Source of the DNA: an uncultured Bacilli bacterium
Lineage (GTDB): Bacteria; Bacillota_I; Bacilli_A; RF39; UBA660
Length of the DNA: 7,700 nt
Direction of reading: 5' to 3'
Assembly: GCA_948874605.1 (NCBI GenBank)
Contig: CAQRXS010000015.1
Location: forward strand, 1 to 7,700
Within the stretch, counting starts at the first letter, position 1. Each line of letters opens with the position of its first letter. The position numbers were made by a program, and so were the translations under genes. Below the pieces are notes generated by a model. It ran no database searches. It saw only the letters and a program-made list of their open reading frames with translations, and had not been told where the DNA came from. This document shows, in pieces, positions 1 through 6,454 of the stretch.

Positions 1-850
1 CATACATATCTCTTGGAATACTAAGCATCGTAGCAGTCAAAGTTTTAGGATTAAAGGTAATAAGCATTAAAGTATCTCCATTAAAAGCGGCATTTGCATC
101 AAGACCATTCGTAGAATCAGAGTCCACACCAAGTACTAAAATAGTAAACGGTTCCGTTAAACTTTTAGTGGTGGTTAAGAATTCACTTTCCTCGGTTTTC
201 ATTTCTTTTGAATATTCTTTTATGACTTTAGTCTCGTTCACAATATTTTGATATCTCTCATCATTACCAAAAATAACTGGAAAATCTTTTGTAATAAAAA
301 TTGCATCCACTTCGCCATTATAAAAGGCTTCCATTAACTTTATAGAATTTTCATAATATTCGATGTCATTATCTATATTCTCTTTTTTTATCCATTCCGT
401 GGGAAGAACATACCCAGTTCTGTCTGTCTCATCCGTGACCATTCCAATCGTACTATTTGAAGAAAATTCTGTGTTTTTCATAGTTAATATAACAGTAGTG
501 TAAGTACTAGTTTCTTTAGAAGTAAAATTTTCAATTTTTGTATAAATTCGATCAATCGAGCTGGATGCAAAAAGAAAAACTCCAGAAAACAAGAAAGCGA
601 GCATTGACAAAATAAGAAAGCCAAACTTTTTCCCCTTTATCATTTTTCGAGCTCCAATAATCGTGTATATCAAGCCATACAACCCAAAGAATATTAAAAT
701 TCCAATCCGCAAAGTAGTCTCTATTCCTTCTAAATGAAGCAAACTATTAGTAAAAAAAATAAAACTTACAAAATATACAACGACAAGAAAAAAATAAAAT
801 AATTTAATAACCCAATGAGTTTGCTTTAATTTGCTAAAAAAACTATTCAT
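1..850 (-). CDS. LCP (LytR-CpsA-Psr) family glycopolymer transferase, 3' end cut by window edge
   Basis: LCP proteins move glycopolymers (teichoic acid-like or capsular) from undecaprenyl lipid carriers to peptidoglycan on the outer membrane face. Translating the minus strand from ATG 850-848 gives 283 open codons with no stop before the window edge. Three hydrophobic helices are visible at about residues 14-34, 45-66 and 75-96. An extracellular stretch of about 135 residues follows (98-232), containing FYNGEVDAIFITKDF. The LCP core then starts near residue 234: FTILVLGVDS (D242), GDTLMLITFNPKT (D259) and MLSIPRDMY (R280, D281), which are the acidic and arginine residues that bind Mg-pyrophosphate in this family. 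The C-terminal part of the LCP domain is missing only because the window ends. The start is supported by AGGAAGGG (866-859), 8 nt upstream. The middle segment resembles a substrate-binding-protein fold seen in some Bacillota LCP proteins; that part is a weak inference. Confidence 0.88.
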   Translation of the reverse strand, partial: MNSFFSKLKQTHWVIKLFYFFLVVVYFVSFIFFTNSLLHLEGIETTLRIGILIFFGLYGLIYTIIGARKMIKGKKFGFLILSMLAFLFSGVFLFASSSIDRIYTKIENFTSKETSTYTTVILTMKNTEFSSNSTIGMVTDETDRTGYVLPTEWIKKENIDNDIEYYENSIKLMEAFYNGEVDAIFITKDFPVIFGNDERYQNIVNETKVIKEYSKEMKTEESEFLTTTKSLTEPFTILVLGVDSDSTNGLDANAAFNGDTLMLITFNPKTLTATMLSIPRDMY

Positions 851-888
851 TCTACCAACCCTTCCTAAAACTTTTTATCCTCTAATAA

Positions 889-917
889 ATTATATAATAA
901 TTTAGTGAAATTCTCAA
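889..917 (-). promoter_or_regulatory. Sigma-A-type promoter for the LCP gene
   Basis: Read on the minus strand, the -35 is TTGAGA (917-912), followed by a 17-bp spacer and a perfect -10 TATAAT (894-889). Transcription should start near 882, giving a leader of roughly 32 nt that carries the AGGAAGGG ribosome binding site at 866-859. It faces away from the promoter of the glucosaminidase operon, so the two transcripts diverge. Confidence 0.75.
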
Positions 918-951
918 TACTTGATAGTTTATTTACATAGAGAAAATGGAC

Positions 952-970
952 TCTCTTTAAAAAAAAGAGA
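952..970. repeat. Inverted repeat overlapping the -35 and spacer of the operon promoter
   Basis: TCTCTTT (952-958) and AAAGAGA (964-970) form a perfect 7-bp inverted repeat around five A residues. It covers the -35 candidate and the start of the spacer of the plus-strand promoter. It could be an operator. It is unlikely to be a terminator because it is AT-rich, lacks a T tract on the plus strand, and lies upstream of the likely transcription start. Confidence 0.35.
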
Positions 971-984
971 AAATTTGCTATAAT
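956..984 (+). promoter_or_regulatory. Extended -10 promoter for the glucosaminidase operon
   Basis: The -10 is a perfect TATAAT at 979-984, preceded by TG at 976-977, which makes an extended -10. The -35 candidate TTTAAA (956-961) matches the consensus at 4 of 6 positions and the spacer is 17 bp. Transcription should start near 991, only about 9 nt before the GTG at 1000 and about 18 nt before the ATA at 1009, so the leader is very short. Confidence 0.7.
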
Positions 985-994
985 TATGTCGAAT

Positions 995-1000
995 AGAAGG
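995..1000 (+). promoter_or_regulatory. Ribosome binding site of the glucosaminidase gene, conflicting with the GTG start
   Basis: AGAAGG at 995-1000 (AGAAGGTGAT if extended) is the only Shine-Dalgarno-like sequence ahead of this reading frame. It overlaps the sole in-frame GTG (1000-1002) and so cannot serve that codon. Its normal spacing of 8 nt leads to ATA at 1009-1011. ATT at 1003 would be only 2 nt away. Confidence 0.55.
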
Positions 1001-2916
1001 TGATTGTCATAAAAAAACAACAAAAAATAATAGGCTTTGCAATGGCGTTTGGCGTTCTTTTTTTATCAATTGTATCATTCATTCCTGAACCAAAAGCATT
1101 GACATATGGTCGTATTACTGGAAGTGGGGTAAGCTTCCGAAGCGGTGCTACGACAGATGCAAGTATTTACACTTATTTAAATAAAGGATATCATGTCACT
1201 TTAAATAGCACCAATTTAACGAAAGGAAAGGGCTGTACAAAAGGTTGGTATAGTGCAAACTATAATGGAAAAAGTGGTTATGTCTGTGGAGACTATGTAG
1301 AAGAAGTAAAAGATACTGACATAAAATATTCTTACAATCGCCCATGGACAAGCCCTAAAAAAGCTATTATAGGTGGTGCTGAATTTATTGCAGATGGTTA
1401 TATCAATGCAGGTCAAAATACAAGTTATTTAAAAAAATATAATGTAAATCCCAATGCTGATAGTCCACAAAATAGTCATCAATATATGGCAAATTTAGCT
1501 GCCCCTTTTAGCGAGGCAAAATCAACATATAATAGTTATAAGGATAATGGATTACTTTCATTACCGCTTCATTTTACCATTCCTATATTTGATAATATGC
1601 CAAGTACAAATCCTCATCCAGTATATGGGGAAGAAAAAGGCGGATTAACAACCGTCAAAGATAAAAATTTTGAAAAATTATTAAACAATGAAAAATTCCC
1701 TGAAAGTTATAAAAAATGGTTAAGAGCGATTCACGAAAAATATCCAAATTGGACCTTTGAAAGCTTACAAACAAATTTAGATTTTAAAACAACAGTGTCT
1801 AAACAGCAACTTGTAGGATCCATCCAAAAATCTTCCTGTCCAAAATGTGTACATCCTGACAATATTAATACGGAAGGAAACTGGTATATTGCCACAGAAG
1901 AAACCGTAGCATATTTTCTAGATCCAAGAAACTTTTTAGAAGAAGATAGTATATTAATGTTTGAAGATTTATCTTATAATGAAGTCTATAAAGAAGAAGT
2001 TGTGAAGTCTGTATTAAAAGGAACCTTTATGGAAGGAAAAGATAATGTAGATAATCAAACTTATTCTAGTATGTTTATGGAAGCTGGTAAATCAGCGAAT
2101 GTAAATCCTGTTTATCTAGCAGCGTTGTCTCGTCAAGAAATGGGATCTACGAAAGGTATCGCATCAAGTGGCCAAAGATTTGACTATAAAGGAATCACTT
2201 ACGAAGGTTTCTATAATTTCTATAATATTGGTGCTTATTCAAGTGAAGAAAATCCAGCAAAAGCAGGAGTTGTTTATGCCGCAGCAGGTGGAAAAAGAAA
2301 CAATGACGGAGTTTATGTAGGAAATATTGGTGGAGAGGCTTCTATCCCTGTTACAAAGCCAGATACGAGTAATAATCAAAATACAACAAATAATAACAAT
2401 AAACCAAACTCACAGGAAAAACCGCCAACTAACAATAATTCTCAAGGTTCGAACAATAGCCAAAATAATACAAAACCAGAAGAAAATATAACTCCTGTAA
2501 GTACTCATCTTTCGAATTTGAACCTTAATAAAAAAGGAAAATATTTAACAAATGTTTCAATAGGGATTACTGCTGGAGCATTAAAGGATAAAACCAAGTC
2601 AAAAGAAATAACATTAAAAAAATCAAATGGTAATAATCTAGGCGATAGCGAAAAAGTAACAACTGGCACAATAATAAAATTTGCAAGTGGGGAAGAATAT
2701 ACCTTAATAGTATATGGAGATTTAAATGGCGATGGAGCTATATCGTTATATGACTTGCAAATGTTAAAAATGTATTTATTGGGAAAACAAGATTTATCTG
2801 AAGCAAGCTTAGAAGCAAGTAAGGTTTATAAGAAAGATTCTAATAAGCCTACACTAGCTGATTTGCAAAAAATAAAATTGACTTTATTAAATAAAGATAA
2901 CATAGCTCAAAGTTAG
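1000..2916 (+). CDS. Secreted SH3b / glucosaminidase / dockerin cell-wall hydrolase with permuted catalytic domain
   Basis: This is a predicted peptidoglycan endo-beta-N-acetylglucosaminidase acting outside the membrane. Numbering from GTG, domains in order are: a signal peptide (basic residues 5-9, hydrophobic 10-28, cleavage near A33); a bacterial SH3 domain (34-104; C79 and C96 may pair); a block normally ending a glucosaminidase domain (113-205, WTSPKKAIIGGAEFIADGYI through HQYMANLAAP to IPIFDNMP); the block normally beginning it (233-430, KYPNWTF, LDPRNF, SRQEMG with likely catalytic E380, FYNFYNIGAYSS); an Asn/Ser/Lys/Pro-rich linker (451-497); a small beta module (503-572); and a type I dockerin (573-631). 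The first dockerin loop keeps calcium ligands D574, N576, D578 and D585; the second is degenerate. A CxxC (C280, C283) sits in a loop of the catalytic half. The frame is closed upstream by TAG at 994; the start is GTG 1000 or, from ribosome-site spacing, ATA 1009. ATG 1042 would lose the basic signal-peptide end. The stop overlaps the ribosome binding site of the next gene. Family confidence is high; activity of the permuted domain is unknown. Confidence 0.88.
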   Translation: MIVIKKQQKIIGFAMAFGVLFLSIVSFIPEPKALTYGRITGSGVSFRSGATTDASIYTYLNKGYHVTLNSTNLTKGKGCTKGWYSANYNGKSGYVCGDYVEEVKDTDIKYSYNRPWTSPKKAIIGGAEFIADGYINAGQNTSYLKKYNVNPNADSPQNSHQYMANLAAPFSEAKSTYNSYKDNGLLSLPLHFTIPIFDNMPSTNPHPVYGEEKGGLTTVKDKNFEKLLNNEKFPESYKKWLRAIHEKYPNWTFESLQTNLDFKTTVSKQQLVGSIQKSSCPKCVHPDNINTEGNWYIATEETVAYFLDPRNFLEEDSILMFEDLSYNEVYKEEVVKSVLKGTFMEGKDNVDNQTYSSMFMEAGKSANVNPVYLAALSRQEMGSTKGIASSGQRFDYKGITYEGFYNFYNIGAYSSEENPAKAGVVYAAAGGKRNNDGVYVGNIGGEASIPVTKPDTSNNQNTTNNNNKPNSQEKPPTNNNSQGSNNSQNNTKPEENITPVSTHLSNLNLNKKGKYLTNVSIGITAGALKDKTKSKEITLKKSNGNNLGDSEKVTTGTIIKFASGEEYTLIVYGDLNGDGAISLYDLQMLKMYLLGKQDLSEASLEASKVYKKDSNKPTLADLQKIKLTLLNKDNIAQS

Positions 2917-2924
2917 GAGAAAAA

Positions 2925-4574
2925 ATGAAAAGAATAAAAAGAAATATATTATTAATTTTTGTATTTTTGTGCTTAATAGGAATAAAAAATGTTTCAGCAT
3001 TGACTTCTTCTATGTACACGAGTAGTAGTTACATAACAACAGGTCAAAATGTAACTGCAACAGTAACTATAAAAGATTTCTTTTCCGCAAAAATTCATAT
3101 TGAATGTTGGGGTAGTACTAGTAATAAATCTTTCGATGATATCTCACAATCTGATGGAGGTAATATCACTCGTTCATTCAGTTTAACTTGTCCAGCAACA
3201 AGCATAGGTCAAATTGCATTTTCTTATTCTGTTGAAGCATTAGACATGGCATACAATGAACGCAATTTTTCTGATAAAAAAATAGTAGTAGTTCAAAAGC
3301 CTCGTGAAAAAGATTCGAACAATTATCTAAAAAGCATAAACGTTAAAGATTACAAGCTAACTCCAGAGTTTAACAAAGAAACGCTAGAGTATTCTGTAAA
3401 TGTTCCATCGACTGTTGATAAAGTAACATTAGAAGCCGAGAAAGAATCAAATTATGCAAGCTTATCTGGAATAGGAGAATTTGAAGTTAATGAAGGTGTT
3501 AATACATTCGAAATAAATGTTACAAGTGAAACAGGAAACGAAAGAGTGTACAAAATTACTGTTAACGTTGAGGACGAAAATCCAATCAACATAAGCATTG
3601 ATAATAACAATTACACCATAATGAAAAACGCAAAGACCCTACAAAAACCGCAAACATATGAACCAACGACAGTTAAAATAAAAGATTTTGATATTCCTGC
3701 TTTTTACTCAGAAATATCAAAACAAACATTAATTGGGGTAAAAGATTCCAAAGGGACAACACATTTTGTAATTTACGATGCAGAAAAAAGCACTTATGAA
3801 CAATATAATGAGAATAAAACTCCAGACCAATTATTATTTATTCAAAAAATAACAGATGAAAAAGATGGTTTTACAAAAAAGAATGTGACAATTAACAGTT
3901 CTTCTTATGAAGCCTTAGTATCCAATATTGATGAAAATATCATTCTTGTTAAGGCAATGAATATTAAAACTGGGGACATACACTTATATCAATATGATAA
4001 AGAAGAAGGAACGTTCATCGTTTACAAAGATACAATTATCAACACTTTAGAAAAAGAAATCGAAGAAAATAAAAAAATGATTCTTTACTTAGAAATTGCT
4101 TTAGGTATTGCTGGTTTTCTGATTTTACTACTTTTAATTTTTAGACCAAAAAGAAAAGAAAAAAAGGTTAAAGAAAAAGAGCTAGAAGAAGTAAAAATTG
4201 AAAAATTAGAAATAGACGAATTAAAAGAAGAAGAAAAATCGGAAATAGAGAAAAAAACTCCTCAGAAAAAAAACAAAAGAAACAAAGACAAAAAGAAGAG
4301 CCAAAAACAAAATGGAGATACTTCAGAAGAGAAAAAAGAAGAAGTAAAAGTTGAGCAAATTTCTCCAACGAAAAAACAATCAAAAAGAACAAAAGAAGAA
4401 GCATTAAAACAAGTAAGTGATGCTGCTTCAATAATTGAAGAATATGAAAAAACAATTCAATTAAGTAAAAAAGAACTGGCAAAAAAGAAAAAAGAAATGG
4501 AAGAAAAAGAAGCTCAAGTAGAAGCCACAATGTATGACATTTTTGAAGAGGATAAAAAGAAGAGAAAAAGATGA
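2925..4574 (+). CDS. Membrane-anchored surface protein with Ig-like and cadherin-like beta-sandwich domains and a charged cytoplasmic tail
   Basis: The exact role is unknown; a surface scaffold or partner of the upstream hydrolase is the best guess. The 549 residues begin with a signal peptide (basic KRIKR, hydrophobic 8-20, cleavage near A25). A beta-rich Ig-like domain follows (27-125; C61 and C89 could form a disulfide). A cadherin-like beta-sandwich repeat lies at 134-215, recognisable from LKSINVKDYKLTPEFN, TLEYSVNVP, GVNTFEINV and GNERVYKITVNVE. A second extracellular domain (about 240-370) is rich in beta strands, with HFVIYDAE and HLYQYDKEEGTF. One transmembrane helix (385-406) is followed by RPKRK, a positive-inside signal, and then about 143 Lys/Glu-rich residues (407-549) with probable coiled coil at 488-535. 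The ribosome binding site AGGAGA (2915-2920) overlaps the stop of the upstream gene, so translation is probably coupled. The gene ends in an intrinsic terminator that includes its stop codon. Domain assignment is fairly sure; function is inference. Confidence 0.8.
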   Translation: MKRIKRNILLIFVFLCLIGIKNVSALTSSMYTSSSYITTGQNVTATVTIKDFFSAKIHIECWGSTSNKSFDDISQSDGGNITRSFSLTCPATSIGQIAFSYSVEALDMAYNERNFSDKKIVVVQKPREKDSNNYLKSINVKDYKLTPEFNKETLEYSVNVPSTVDKVTLEAEKESNYASLSGIGEFEVNEGVNTFEINVTSETGNERVYKITVNVEDENPINISIDNNNYTIMKNAKTLQKPQTYEPTTVKIKDFDIPAFYSEISKQTLIGVKDSKGTTHFVIYDAEKSTYEQYNENKTPDQLLFIQKITDEKDGFTKKNVTINSSSYEALVSNIDENIILVKAMNIKTGDIHLYQYDKEEGTFIVYKDTIINTLEKEIEENKKMILYLEIALGIAGFLILLLLIFRPKRKEKKVKEKELEEVKIEKLEIDELKEEEKSEIEKKTPQKKNKRNKDKKKSQKQNGDTSEEKKEEVKVEQISPTKKQSKRTKEEALKQVSDAASIIEEYEKTIQLSKKELAKKKKEMEEKEAQVEATMYDIFEEDKKKRKR

Positions 4575-4604
4575 TTAAGATAAAAATCGTCTTTTTCTTT
4601 TTTC
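4561..4604 (+). terminator. Intrinsic terminator after the surface-protein gene
   Basis: The left arm AAAAAGATGATT (4565-4576) pairs with AATCGTCTTTTT (4585-4596) through 12 bp including one G-U, around an 8-nt loop. The stem can extend outwards to 4561 and 4600, and a run of T (4598-4603) follows. The TGA stop of the surface-protein gene (4572-4574) lies inside the left arm. It separates the hydrolase operon from the next promoter. Confidence 0.75.
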
Positions 4605-4622
4605 TAGACATTACTAAAACCA

Positions 4623-4651
4623 TTGAAAAGAAAAGAATGAAACTATATAAT
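4623..4651 (+). promoter_or_regulatory. Sigma-A-type promoter for the polymerase-acyltransferase pair
   Basis: TTGAAA (4623-4628), a 17-bp spacer and a perfect TATAAT (4646-4651) lie directly after the terminator. Transcription should start near 4658, giving a leader of about 31 nt with AAAAAGGTG (4676-4684) as ribosome binding site. This starts a separate transcription unit for the polysaccharide genes. Confidence 0.8.
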
Positions 4652-4688
4652 AGATTTATATTATTAATTCAATAGAAAAAGGTGCAGA

Positions 4689-5849
4689 ATGAGAAAGAAA
4701 AAAAATATCAATTTTATTTTATTACTATTTCCAATAATTGATTTCTTAACTTCTATCGCAACATGGGAAAATCTTATTAGCTTAGGTATTTTAATAAAAG
4801 GATTATTTTTAGTTTATGTACTTTATAATATATGGAAAAAAAACAAGCAAAAAAAAATATATATAATGTTAGCTCTACTGCTATTTTATGGATTAGGAGT
4901 AATTTCCTACTGGTATTTTAAAAATCCAAATTATCTAAAAGGTGAAATTATAAATTTATTTAAAATATACTATTTACCTTTATTAATTCTATACTTTGGT
5001 ACAGAAAAAGAAATGGAAAAGAAAACCTTTTGCCTACTTTTTCTAGAGTTTTTACTTCTATACCTTATACCATATCCATTTCATCTAGGTCACAATATAA
5101 ACGAAATTTACCCAAATAAAAATTTATACTTGTCGTACTTTTATGTTGGAAATGAACTCGCAAACATTTTTGTTTTATTAATCCCTATATCTTTTACATA
5201 TTTGATAGAAGAACAAAAGAAATTGCTACCAATAACACTTGTTCTTACAGCCTGTATGCTACTTTTATTAGGAACAAAAACGATGTATTTAAGTGTTATA
5301 ATTATTATAGTTTATTTATTATTTTACTATCGAAAAGAGTGGAATCAGAAAATAAAGAAATATTGGTTACAATTAGGAGCAATGTCAATAATTACATTAA
5401 TTATAATAGGAATATGGTTACCAAAAAGTTCTCTTTATAATAATATAAAAACACAGTTGGAGTTCTATAAAGTAAATAATATAAAAGACTTATTCACATT
5501 AGAAAATATCAATAACATTCTATATAGTAATAGGCTTGAATTTCTAAATAATATTCATAAGGAATACAAAGGCTTATCCACAAAAGAAAAATTATTTGGT
5601 CTAGGAAGAACAAGAATTATGGAAAAAAAAGATATTGAAATAGATATATTAGATATCTTTTATAGTATAGGCTTAATTGGATTTATCATTTATACAATAT
5701 TCTTTATTTTTGTACTAAAAACAGTAGAAATAAAAGGAGTATACCAATTTACATTTATTCTTCTGTGTGTTATATCTCTTTTTACAGGACACGTTTTAAT
5801 AAGCCCGATGACAACAACTTATCTAGCAAGTATATTTGGAGGAGAATAA
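4689..5849 (+). CDS. Polytopic membrane protein, Wzy / O-antigen ligase-like polysaccharide polymerase
   Basis: Proteins of this type polymerise or transfer lipid-linked oligosaccharide units on the outer membrane face. The 386 residues hold about ten hydrophobic segments, for example near 7-25, 29-48, 57-76, 88-103, 113-130, 156-173, 180-196, 198-213, 229-245, 322-343 and 351-370. Family-like features are YVGNELANIFVLLIP (152-166), LLGTKTMYLS (193-202), and a large loop between the later helices with SNRLEFLNNIHKEY (280-293), LFGLGRTR (302-309) and IEIDILDIFYSIGLIGFIIY (316-335). The last pattern, a short charged stretch then the next helix, is typical of Wzy/O-antigen ligase proteins. Sequence conservation in this family is low, so polymerase and ligase cannot be told apart. 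The start ATG 4689 follows AAAAAGGTG. The 3' end carries the ribosome binding site of the acyltransferase gene, 2 nt downstream of the stop, so the two products are probably made together. Codon use is very AT-rich, as in the acyltransferase gene. Confidence 0.72.
   Translation: MRKKKNINFILLLFPIIDFLTSIATWENLISLGILIKGLFLVYVLYNIWKKNKQKKIYIMLALLLFYGLGVISYWYFKNPNYLKGEIINLFKIYYLPLLILYFGTEKEMEKKTFCLLFLEFLLLYLIPYPFHLGHNINEIYPNKNLYLSYFYVGNELANIFVLLIPISFTYLIEEQKKLLPITLVLTACMLLLLGTKTMYLSVIIIIVYLLFYYRKEWNQKIKKYWLQLGAMSIITLIIIGIWLPKSSLYNNIKTQLEFYKVNNIKDLFTLENINNILYSNRLEFLNNIHKEYKGLSTKEKLFGLGRTRIMEKKDIEIDILDIFYSIGLIGFIIYTIFFIFVLKTVEIKGVYQFTFILLCVISLFTGHVLISPMTTTYLASIFGGE
5838..5845 (+). promoter_or_regulatory. 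Ribosome binding site deciding the acyltransferase start
   Basis: GGAGGAGA (5838-5845) lies inside the last codons of the polymerase gene, where it encodes its Gly-Gly-Glu end, 6 nt before ATG 5852. It shows that the 29 codons open in frame upstream (from 5765) are not the real beginning: they overlap the polymerase gene and encode no hexapeptide-type sequence. Confidence 0.85.
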
Positions 5850-5851
5850 AT

Positions 5852-6382
5852 ATGAATAGTTGGACAAAAAATCAAATAAAAAGATTGCGTATTGCTTTGA
5901 TGCTTAACAGTAGTAGCAGAAATAAGTATATAAAAAAACATCAAATATTTAAAAGTATGGGAGAAAATGTCTTCTTTCAAACACGACTAATTCCATCAGA
6001 TCCACATTTAATTAAATTTCACAATAATATTGTAGTAACTAGTAATGTTACTTTTGTAACTCACGATATATTTCATTTAGGATTAAATAACATGGGAAAA
6101 GGATATTTTCCTTATGAACAAAACTGTATTGAAATAATGGATAATGTATTTATAGGTTGTAATACAACAATCTTAGGGGGTATAAAAATAGGGCCGAATG
6201 CTGTAGTAGGCGCTGGAAGTGTTGTAACGAAAGATGTTCCAGAAAACTCTGTGGTTGCAGGGAATCCTGCTAAAGTTATAGGAACATTTGATGCGTTTTT
6301 AGAAAAAAGAAGTCAAAAAGAAGAAATAAAAAATCCAGAGTTACTATGGAAATTATTTGAAGAGAATAAAAAGAAAAATTAA
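5852..6382 (+). CDS. Left-handed beta-helix (hexapeptide repeat) acyltransferase, CatB/Maa/NodL-like
   Basis: This is probably a cytoplasmic O-acetyltransferase using acetyl-CoA on a sugar or polysaccharide precursor. The 176 residues show a basic N-terminal helix (about 1-35), then beta-helix sequence. H71 in TFVTHD is at the position of the catalytic histidine of this superfamily. The classical hexapeptide end is at 99-143: VFIGCNTTILGG, IKIGPNAVVGAGSVVTKDVP and SVVAGNPAKVIG. A charged helical tail (146-176) follows. The ATG 5852 start is set by GGAGGAGA at 5838-5845. It is the second gene of a pair with the Wzy-like polymerase, which suggests that it decorates the same glycan. Substrate and acyl group cannot be read from the sequence. 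A small-molecule acetyltransferase such as a streptogramin or chloramphenicol type is less likely given the neighbours. Confidence 0.85.
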   Translation: MNSWTKNQIKRLRIALMLNSSSRNKYIKKHQIFKSMGENVFFQTRLIPSDPHLIKFHNNIVVTSNVTFVTHDIFHLGLNNMGKGYFPYEQNCIEIMDNVFIGCNTTILGGIKIGPNAVVGAGSVVTKDVPENSVVAGNPAKVIGTFDAFLEKRSQKEEIKNPELLWKLFEENKKKN

Positions 6383-6438
6383 ACTATAGCTTACCGCAAT
6401 GCTTGTTTATATTTTAAAAAATATTTTTTATTAAAAAT

Positions 6439-6454
6439 ACACAAAATATTGTGT
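6439..6454. promoter_or_regulatory. Palindrome resembling an NrdR box, upstream of the TagO-like gene
   Basis: ACACAAAATATTGTGT is a 6-bp inverted repeat (ACACAA / TTGTGT) with a 4-nt centre. It matches the remembered NrdR consensus ACACWATATATWGTGT at 15 of 16 positions. It covers the place of the -35 element for the TATAAT at 6473-6478, as a repressor site would. NrdR boxes usually occur in pairs ahead of ribonucleotide reductase genes. No second box is seen about 31 bp to either side and no such gene lies here, so the identity of the binding protein is uncertain. Confidence 0.35.

Noticed and set aside
1216..1416. Minus-strand open frame of 66 codons inside the glucosaminidase gene
   Set aside because: It is the reverse of a well-supported coding region, has no ribosome binding site of note and no recognisable domain.
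2350..2490. Asn-rich repeated-looking DNA (AAT/AAC runs), considered as a tandem repeat or a frameshift site
   Set aside because: No regular unit is present and the frame is continuous. It encodes a flexible Asn/Ser/Pro linker between domains.
4168..4623. Minus-strand open frame of 151 codons, rich in Leu and Phe
   Set aside because: It is the complement of the AAA/GAA-rich (Lys/Glu) tail of the surface protein, which reads as Phe/Leu on the other strand. The apparent membrane protein is a compositional artefact.
5765..5851. Longer start for the acyltransferase, adding 29 codons
   Set aside because: The extension lies wholly inside the end of the polymerase gene, and GGAGGAGA at 5838-5845 is spaced correctly for ATG 5852.
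6411..6430. AT-only palindrome (six A, TA, six T) after the acyltransferase gene, considered as a terminator
   Set aside because: It contains no G-C pair, so the hairpin would be very weak. It may only reflect the A/T richness of the intergenic DNA.
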